Source of the DNA: VGBO01 sp964453335
GTDB taxonomy: Bacteria > Actinomycetota > Acidimicrobiia > Acidimicrobiales > CAIXPF01
Reading direction: 5' to 3'
DNA length: 64,000 nucleotides
NCBI GenBank assembly: GCA_964453335.1
Contig: CAYVOK010000015.1
Coordinates: forward strand, 1 to 64,000
Shown here: piece after piece, positions 58,342-64,000 of the stretch
Numbering within the stretch: the stretch's first letter is position 1
Layout of the letters: every line of letters starts with the position of its first letter
Notes under the pieces: model-generated
Seen by the model: the letters and a program-made list of their open reading frames with translations, nothing else
What the model was told of the DNA's origin: nothing
The model's database searches: none
Translations under genes and position numbers: made by a program

Positions 58342-59571
58342 CTATCGGGCGACGTGGCGGTACGCACCGGGGGGACGGAGCATGCCGCGGTGCCACCGGC
58401 GCGGGGTCGCGAGCAGGGCGCGCGGGTAGTCCTCGAACATCCAGCGAGCGAAGTTCCGCCGGGTCCAGTCGCACGTGTCGACGGCCCGCAGCGTGGCCCG
58501 GACGCCGGCGGGGCGGCGCAGGGGTCCGATCAGCATCCCGGCGAGACGGTGGTCGGCGACGAGGTGGGCGCGGGCGGCGTGGCGGTAGCGGGCGGCCGCA
58601 GCGGGCGGGTCCCAGGGGCGGGCGAGGACGGCCTCGGCGGCGAGGCGGCCGGTGAGGAGCGCTTGGCCGATGCCCTCGCCGGTGAGCGGGTCGGTCGCGG
58701 TGGCGGCGTCGCCGACCACGAGCACGCGCCCGTCCGCCGCGTCGAGGGTGGCGTGCTCGAGGCGGGCGGGGATCGGCCATGCCCGCACCGGGCCGTCGGC
58801 GGTGGCATCCGGCCCGAGGACGGCCCGCAACGCAGGGCGGTCGAGCAGGCCGGCGCCGAGGCGGGCGAGCTCCTTGCCGGGGAGGCTGCCCGTGCCGCCG
58901 TCGCTGCGCTGCACCCCGAAACCGACGTTCGCCCGACCGTCCGCGAGTGGGAACGACCACGCATAGCCGGGCAGGAGGTCCTCCTCGAAGAACACGTGGA
59001 GTCCGTCGAGCGCGGCGGGGGCGACGTGGTCGACGTAGAGCCGGAACGCGTGCCAGTCACCCCGGTACCCGGGTGCCGGGTCGGCGCCGACCATCCGACG
59101 GACGGGCGACCACATGCCGTCGGCTGCGATCACGGTCCGGGTGCGGATCGGGCCGTGACCTGTGTGCACGGTCACCCCGTCGGCGTCGACGGCCACGTCG
59201 GTGACCTCGGCGCCGGTGCGCACCTCGGTGACGGTCCGGGCGAGCCGGACCAGCGCGTCGTCGAGTTCGCTGCGCCGGGCCACGGCGGCGTGGATCCCGT
59301 CGTCGGGTAGGCGGAGTCCGGTGCGGCGACCGTCGGGTCCGTGGAGGACGACGTCGTGGACGGCGCACCACGACGGGACGTCCGCGGGGTCGAGGCCGAG
59401 GGCCTCGAGCTCACGCAGGGCGAGCGCGGTCAGGCCGTCGCCGCAGCACTTGTCGCGGGGGAACGTCGCCCGGTCGACGACGACCACGTCGAGGCCCCCT
59501 CGGGCGGCGACGACGGCGGCGGCGGTACCAGCGGGTCCGGCGCCGACGACCACGATGTCGACGGTCTGCAC
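58342..59571 (-). CDS. Geranylgeranyl reductase-family FAD oxidoreductase
   Basis: FAD-dependent reductase of 409 residues. The FAD fingerprint DIVVVGAGPAGTAAAVVAAR is followed by VDRATFPRDKCCGDGLTALA, a motif of the geranylgeranyl reductase group, TVIAADGMWSPVRRMVGADP, and GRVLVVGDAATATDPLTGEG with IGQALLTGRLAAEAV. The family reduces polyprenyl chains in quinones, chlorophyll or lipids. GTG 59571 is preferred to an upstream TTG. The substrate may be a menaquinone or polyprenyl lipid, but this is inferred. Confidence 0.85.
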   Translation of the reverse strand: MQTVDIVVVGAGPAGTAAAVVAARGGLDVVVVDRATFPRDKCCGDGLTALALRELEALGLDPADVPSWCAVHDVVLHGPDGRRTGLRLPDDGIHAAVARRSELDDALVRLARTVTEVRTGAEVTDVAVDADGVTVHTGHGPIRTRTVIAADGMWSPVRRMVGADPAPGYRGDWHAFRLYVDHVAPAALDGLHVFFEEDLLPGYAWSFPLADGRANVGFGVQRSDGGTGSLPGKELARLGAGLLDRPALRAVLGPDATADGPVRAWPIPARLEHATLDAADGRVLVVGDAATATDPLTGEGIGQALLTGRLAAEAVLARPWDPPAAAARYRHAARAHLVADHRLAGMLIGPLRRPAGVRATLRAVDTCDWTRRNFARWMFEDYPRALLATPRRWHRGMLRPPGAYRHVAR

Positions 59572-59623
59572 CCGTGCAGTCTGCGGCGGGGGAGCGGACT
59601 CGGCCAACCGGGAGCCGCCCCGG

Positions 59624-61408
59624 TCAGGGTGACGACGAACTCGTGGGCGGTGCCGACGAGGGTGGTCCGGCGCTCGTCGGCGGCGGTGGTGCGGTTGTCG
59701 TCGTCACGCCGGGCTTGAGGATGATGGATCCGTCGCACTGCACGCCTTCGCCCGGTGCGTACAGGGCGTAGTAGCGGTCCGTCGAGGTGGCCCCGGTGGC
59801 GAGCACGGTCCTCGTGCGGACGGTTGTCACGTACGTGCACACGGCGCCGTAGACCGACGTGAACTGTGCCGTCTGCTCGCCCTTGATCGTTGCCGTCGAC
59901 CACAGCTCCACGGTCACCGAGGTGTCGGTGTACCGGGCGACGATGAGCACGCCGTGGGGCGTCTGGTTGCGGACCACGAGGTCCGGTCCGGGGAAGCTGA
60001 GGGTCGCTTCGCGCCCGTAGGGGTAGCGGGAGATGTACAGGCCGTGGGCCATGTACTCGTCGATCTCGAGGCCGGCGAAGAACGCGGCGTTGAACAGCGT
60101 CGTGGCGAACTGCGAAACGCCGCCACCGACGTCGTCGACGAAGTTGCCGGCGCCGTCGATCATCGGCGCTGCGACGAAGCCCTTCGCCGACGTGCGCTGG
60201 CCGACCGTGTCGTTGATCGAGAAGCTCTCGCCCGGCTCGATCACCGAACCGGTCACCATGTCCGCCATCCGCTGGATGTTCGTCACCCGCGGCGGGCAGC
60301 ACGGGAACTCGGTGGTGAACGCGCCGACACGCTCCTTGAGCCCCATGCGGTCGATGTACGCCTGGTCGGTGACGGCGGGCCGGTCCTTCATGGCGAGTTC
60401 GGCGGTGCCCCGGCCGGTCTCGAGCGCGTCCGCGATGGTGGGGCCGGATGTCGGGGCGCAGCACATGCGCCCGGCCGACCCCGGTGCGGGCACGACCTTG
60501 CCGTCGACGACCGTGAGGCTGCGTTCACGCGGGGGTGCGCCGAGGCCGGCGAAGACGGTCTCGAGGACCTTGTCGAGCCCTGCCTGGTCGAAGCCGAGGT
60601 GCAGGCCGCCGTCGCGCACGACGGCCCGGACGTGGGGCCGGAGGTCGTCGGCGGTGAGTGTCCGCTGGGTGGCGACCTCGGGGACGTTCGCGGCGACCCC
60701 GCGGGCGAGCGTCGTCTCGGCGATCTGCCGCAGCCGTTCCGCGTCGCCGGCGGTGAAGGTGGGCTGGACCGGCGCGAGCGGGACCTCGACGGCCACGACG
60801 TCGCCGTCGAACCCCTCGAGCGTCTCGAGCAGGGGGAGCACGTCGGCGGGGTCGAGGCCGGCGCCGGGGCGCCCCTCGACGACGGTGAGCTTGCCGGAAC
60901 GGTCGGCAAGGTCCGGTTCGACGGGTGCGACTCGCACCGCTGCGTCGAGCTGCGCCACGGTCGCCGTCGCCGTGGCCTCGTCGACGATGAGATGGAGCGG
61001 TGCCTCGTGCTCGCCGAGGAACGAGCCGAGCCAGCGGAACGGTGCGAACAGGACGAACCCGCCCCGTCGTTGGGCGAGGACGCCGTCGACGGTGCGTTCG
61101 CCGTCGACCGACAGGCCGAGGGCTGCGCCGTCGCTGCGCACGGTCGCCCCTTCGGTGACGAGCTCGATCGGCTTGGTCCGCACGACGTCGTCGAGACCGG
61201 CGAGCGCGGCGCGGAGGCCGTCGCGGTCGAGCCCGCCGACGTCGCGTCCGGCGACCGTCACGTTGCGGCGCACCGTCCCACCGTCACCGGCGTGGTCGAT
61301 CGCGGTGAACACCGCGAGGAGCAGGTAGAGCAGGACGGGAACGCCGACGGACGCAACGACGATGCTGCGTTCCCGGATGAGTGCGAGGTACGGGGAGAGA
61401 GCGTCCAC
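59624..61408 (-). CDS. VanW-domain cell-envelope protein (YoaR-like)
   Basis: A 594-residue membrane-anchored protein: a membrane segment (about 13-33), then repeated peptidoglycan-binding (PG_binding_4-like) segments around residues 45-330, and a VanW domain with CCPPRVTNIQRMADMVTGSV, EPGESFSINDTVGQRTSAKG, VDDVGGGVSQFATTLFNAAF and EYMAHGLYISRYPYGREATL. The C-terminal tail is Pro, Ser and Thr-rich and may extend into the wall. The role is unknown. GTG 61408 fits the start before the membrane segment. Confidence 0.87.
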   Translation of the reverse strand: MDALSPYLALIRERSIVVASVGVPVLLYLLLAVFTAIDHAGDGGTVRRNVTVAGRDVGGLDRDGLRAALAGLDDVVRTKPIELVTEGATVRSDGAALGLSVDGERTVDGVLAQRRGGFVLFAPFRWLGSFLGEHEAPLHLIVDEATATATVAQLDAAVRVAPVEPDLADRSGKLTVVEGRPGAGLDPADVLPLLETLEGFDGDVVAVEVPLAPVQPTFTAGDAERLRQIAETTLARGVAANVPEVATQRTLTADDLRPHVRAVVRDGGLHLGFDQAGLDKVLETVFAGLGAPPRERSLTVVDGKVVPAPGSAGRMCCAPTSGPTIADALETGRGTAELAMKDRPAVTDQAYIDRMGLKERVGAFTTEFPCCPPRVTNIQRMADMVTGSVIEPGESFSINDTVGQRTSAKGFVAAPMIDGAGNFVDDVGGGVSQFATTLFNAAFFAGLEIDEYMAHGLYISRYPYGREATLSFPGPDLVVRNQTPHGVLIVARYTDTSVTVELWSTATIKGEQTAQFTSVYGAVCTYVTTVRTRTVLATGATSTDRYYALYAPGEGVQCDGSIILKPGVTTTTAPPPPTSAGPPSSAPPTSSSSP

Positions 61409-61542
61409 CAGAACGGCAAGGATTCCACACCGGAGGCCCGCGGCGGTAACACACCCCCGGTGGCGTGCACCACCCCCTCCTCGCGCGGCTAGAACGGGGC
61501 CCGACGACGCGGGCGGACGCCCCGGTGGGAGGAGCAACGACG

Positions 61543-62448
61543 ATGACGAGGATGTGTGAGGGACGGGTGTGCATCGTCACGGGTGCCGGCCGTGGCATCG
61601 GACGTGAGCACGCACTGATGCTCGCCTCCGAGGGCGCGAAGGTCGTGGTGAACGACCTCGGCGGCAACGTGGACGGCACCGGTGGGGATCTCTCGCCCGC
61701 CGAGCAGGTCGTCGCAGAGATCCGCGAGCTCGGTGGCGAGGCGATCGCGAACGGTGACAACGTCGCCGACTGGGAGGGCGCCCAGCGCCTCGTGAACTCG
61801 GCGATCGAGCATTTCGGCACGCTCGACGTGGTCGTGAACAACGCCGGCATCCTCCGGGACCGGATGCTCACGAACATGACGGAGGCCGAGTGGGACGCCG
61901 TCATCACCGTGCACCTGAAGGGCACGTTCGCCCCGACGCGCTGGGCGGCCGCGTACTGGCGCGACAAGGTGAAGGCCGGCGAGAAGGTCGACGGCCGGAT
62001 CATCAACACGAGTTCCGTGTCGGGCATCTACGGCAACCCGGGGCAGACGAACTACGGCGCCGCCAAGGCCGGCATCGCGTCCTTCACGATCATCGCCGCC
62101 CGTGAGCTGAAGCGGTACGGGGTCACCGTGAACGCGATCGCCCCGGGTGCGCTCACCCGCATGACCGAGGGTCTCGCCGGCATGCCGCAGGACGACGACT
62201 CGCAGCGCGAGATGATGGCGCCGCGTTGGATCGCCCCCGTGGCGACGTGGCTGGCGTCGACGCAGTCGGCCGACGTCACCGGCCGGGTCATCGAGGTGTC
62301 GGGCCAGATGCTCGCCATCGCCGAGGGCTGGCACCGCGGGCCGACCACCAAGCCGGTGGAGGATCCCAAGGACATGGACGCCGTCGTGCGCGGACTGCTG
62401 GCGAACGCCCGCAAGAACGCCGACATGAGCGGTCAGGACTTCGACTGA
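61543..62448 (+). CDS. SDR-family hydroxyacyl-CoA dehydrogenase
   Basis: Short-chain dehydrogenase of 301 residues. It has the NAD(P) motif VTGAGRGIGREHALMLASEG, NNAG, the catalytic Ser-Tyr-Lys in IINTSSVSGIYGNPGQTNYG with AAKAGI, and VNAIAPGALTRM. The VVVNDLGGNVDGTGGDLSPA segment is typical of the dehydrogenase part of peroxisomal multifunctional enzyme 2. It overlaps the MaoC-like hydratase gene, which is the other part of such enzymes. The likely job is (3R)-hydroxyacyl-CoA oxidation, perhaps on a steroid side chain. A GGGAGGAG site precedes the ATG. Confidence 0.9.
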   Translation: MTRMCEGRVCIVTGAGRGIGREHALMLASEGAKVVVNDLGGNVDGTGGDLSPAEQVVAEIRELGGEAIANGDNVADWEGAQRLVNSAIEHFGTLDVVVNNAGILRDRMLTNMTEAEWDAVITVHLKGTFAPTRWAAAYWRDKVKAGEKVDGRIINTSSVSGIYGNPGQTNYGAAKAGIASFTIIAARELKRYGVTVNAIAPGALTRMTEGLAGMPQDDDSQREMMAPRWIAPVATWLASTQSADVTGRVIEVSGQMLAIAEGWHRGPTTKPVEDPKDMDAVVRGLLANARKNADMSGQDFD

Positions 62449-63302
62449 TGCCGATCAACCACGACGCCGTCGGCACCGTCGACGGGCCGCGCACGCGTAC
62501 CTGGGACCACGACGACGCCATCCTCTACGCCCTCGGCGTGGGGGCGGGCATGACGGACCCGACCGGCTTCGAGCTCGAGTTCACGACGGAGAACTCCGAA
62601 GGGGTCACCCAGCGGGTGCTGCCGACCATGGCGGTCGTGCTGCAGGCGGGTGGCATGAACTTCGCGGCGCTCGGCCCGTTCAACTTCGCCATGATGCTGC
62701 ACGGCACGCAGGGCGTCACCCTGCACCGGGACATCCCCGTGTCGGGCACGCTCGAGACGACGACGACGGTCACGGGCATCTACGACAAGGGCTCGGCCGC
62801 TGTCGTGGAGAACGAGGCCGTCACCGTGCTCGCCGGCACCGGCGAGAAGCTGTTCACCACCAGGGCGTCGCTGTTCATCCGTGGCGAGGGTGGCTGGGGT
62901 GGCGACCGTGGGCCGTCCGGCCCGAAGAACGTCGCCCCCGAACGCGACCCGGATCTCAGCGTCACCTACGGGACCCGGCACGACCAGGCGCTCCTGTACC
63001 GGCTGAACGGCGACCGCAACCCGCTGCACGCCGACCCGGTGTTCGCCGCACGCGGCGGCTTCGACCGTCCGATCCTGCACGGCCTGTGCACCTACGGCTT
63101 CACCGGTCGTGGGCTCCTGCACCTGCTCTGCGGCAGCGACCCGTCGCGCTTCGGCAGCATGGACGCCCGGTTCGCGTCGCCGGTGATGCCCGGTGAGTCC
63201 CTCACCGTGGAGGCGTGGCGGACCGAGGAGGGGGCGCTGTTCCGCACCCGTGCCGGTGACGGCCGGGTGGTGCTCGACAGCGGGTTGTTCACCTACCGCT
63301 GA
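62448..63302 (+). CDS. MaoC-like hydratase (two hotdog domains)
   Basis: A 284-residue enoyl-CoA hydratase of the MFE-2 hydratase/HTD2 type. The N-terminal hotdog (DDAILYALGVGAGMTDPTGF, HGTQGVTLHRDIPVSGTLET) precedes the catalytic second domain with YRLNGDRNPLHADPVFAARG and DRPILHGLCTYGFTGRGLLH, where the Asp and His of the hydratase 2 motif are kept. It shares one base with the stop of the SDR gene (TGATG), so the two are coupled and together equal a split multifunctional enzyme 2 that hydrates and oxidises acyl-CoA. Confidence 0.9.
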   Translation: MPINHDAVGTVDGPRTRTWDHDDAILYALGVGAGMTDPTGFELEFTTENSEGVTQRVLPTMAVVLQAGGMNFAALGPFNFAMMLHGTQGVTLHRDIPVSGTLETTTTVTGIYDKGSAAVVENEAVTVLAGTGEKLFTTRASLFIRGEGGWGGDRGPSGPKNVAPERDPDLSVTYGTRHDQALLYRLNGDRNPLHADPVFAARGGFDRPILHGLCTYGFTGRGLLHLLCGSDPSRFGSMDARFASPVMPGESLTVEAWRTEEGALFRTRAGDGRVVLDSGLFTYR

Positions 63303-63366
63303 TCGGCGTCACGTCGTCTCCGCACCGCCCGGTGGCCCGAGCCGCCGGGCGGTTGCGCGTCCGGGG

Positions 63367-64000
63367 TCAGAGCTTGCGGAGCCGGATCCCGGTGACGTGG
63401 TGGTCGGGACCCTTCTCGATCACGAGGTTGGCGCGTTCCCGGGTGGGTTCGATGTTGTCCTCGAGGTTCGGCCGGTTGATCGTCGCCCAGATGCCGCGCG
63501 CCATCTCGACCGCCTCCGCCTCCGACAGTTCGGCGTAGCGACGGAAGTACGAGCGTTCGTCCGCGAACACGGTGCGGCGGAACGCGAGGAACCGTTCGAC
63601 GTACCAGCGCTCGTTGTCCTCGAGCGACGCGTCGACGTAGATGGAGAAGTCGAAGTAGTCCGACGCGACCGGTCGGCTCGCGTCGAGGTCACGTGCCGTC
63701 GGCGGCTGGAGCACGTTCAGACCCTCGAAGATCAGGATGTCCGGCGCCCGCACCTCCTGGTACTCGCCCGGCACGATGTCGTAGCTGAGGTGGGAGTAGA
63801 CGGGGGCCTGCACGACCGGGCACCCGGCCTTCACGTCGGCCAGGAACCGGATGAGGCGGCGGACGTCGTAGCTCTCGGGGAACCCCTTGCGTCCCATGAG
63901 CCCGCGGGCCTCGAGCTCTGCGGTCGGGTAGAGGAACCCGTCCGTGGTGACGAGGTCGACACGCGGGTGGTCGGGCCAACGGGCGAGGAGGAGCTGCAGG
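63367..64000 (-). CDS. coaA: Pantothenate kinase, 5' end beyond the window
   Basis: Type I pantothenate kinase, the first step of coenzyme A synthesis. Only the C-terminal 210 or so residues are in the window; the P-loop and start lie beyond base 64000. The conserved blocks are WPDHPRVDLVTTDGFLYPTA, GRKGFPESYDVRRLIRFLAD, PVYSHLSYDIVPGEY, PDILIFEGLNVLQPP, YVDASLEDNERWYVERFLAF, and TINRPNLEDNIEPTRERANL near the end. It converges on the SDR-MaoC pair. Confidence 0.96.
   Translation of the reverse strand, partial: LQLLLARWPDHPRVDLVTTDGFLYPTAELEARGLMGRKGFPESYDVRRLIRFLADVKAGCPVVQAPVYSHLSYDIVPGEYQEVRAPDILIFEGLNVLQPPTARDLDASRPVASDYFDFSIYVDASLEDNERWYVERFLAFRRTVFADERSYFRRYAELSEAEAVEMARGIWATINRPNLEDNIEPTRERANLVIEKGPDHHVTGIRLRKL

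Noticed and set aside
1..64000. CRISPR arrays, rRNA, tRNA, insertion sequences or phage genes
   Set aside because: No regularly repeated spacers, cloverleaf-like sequences, transposase or integrase motifs were seen; gaps between genes are too short for most of these.

Overview
This is a 64 kb piece of a high-GC actinobacterial chromosome in draft state, with one 100-base run of N. WhiB regulators, LLM-family flavin oxidoreductases together with a coenzyme F420 gene (cofC), an ImuA'-ImuB-DnaE2 mutasome with LexA boxes, many acyl-CoA genes and many apparently leaderless genes all point to Actinomycetota. The mix resembles Acidimicrobiia, but that placement is inference. The window is densely packed: no gene-free stretch exceeds about 300 bases, many start and stop codons overlap, and I see no rRNA, tRNA, CRISPR array, insertion sequence or prophage.

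Left part (1-9.6 kb): a two-component system (kinase cut by the window edge), a trehalose-6-phosphate synthase, an LLM oxidoreductase and a DUF4395 membrane protein. Then comes the most interesting locus, a three-gene NAD-linked formate dehydrogenase operon at 4979-9601. Its catalytic subunit reads through an in-frame TGA that is almost certainly selenocysteine (residue 90). A hairpin follows whose GU lies at the same distance from UGA as in E. coli fdhF, as I recall that sequence. The catalytic protein lacks its usual N-terminal [4Fe-4S] domain; that domain sits at the C-terminus of the third gene's product, fused behind NuoG-like iron-sulfur domains. A NuoE-NuoF fusion lies between them.

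Middle part (9.6-38 kb): mostly fatty-acid, acyl-CoA and organic-acid metabolism. It holds acyl-CoA dehydrogenases, an enoyl-CoA hydratase, a FAH-family protein, thioesterases, an acyl-CoA synthetase interrupted by the N gap, and a methylmalonyl-CoA mutase operon (mutA-mutB-meaB). Mixed in are housekeeping and regulatory genes: lysS, a SpoU methyltransferase, two WhiB proteins, a MarR/YceI divergent pair with two matching operator boxes, a DtxR-type regulator, cofC, gpsA and rnhB.

Right part (38-64 kb): an SOS mutagenesis block (imuA'-imuB, then sodA, then dnaE2) with a LexA box before imuA' and another at the dnaE2 start. A duplicated PhoU/TrkA-C protein, a YdjC-like protein that has lost expected metal ligands, a secreted nuclease, a thiolase, two LLM oxidoreductases and a PAP2 phosphatase follow. 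Next are a FadD-acyl-CoA dehydrogenase pair, a geranylgeranyl-reductase-like flavoprotein, a VanW-domain protein, an SDR-MaoC pair resembling a split peroxisomal multifunctional enzyme, and the 3' part of coaA.

Across the window, 28 start codons have a TANNNT -10 element ending only 6-9 bases upstream. That spacing implies transcripts that begin at or beside the start codon, and it helped choose several starts.
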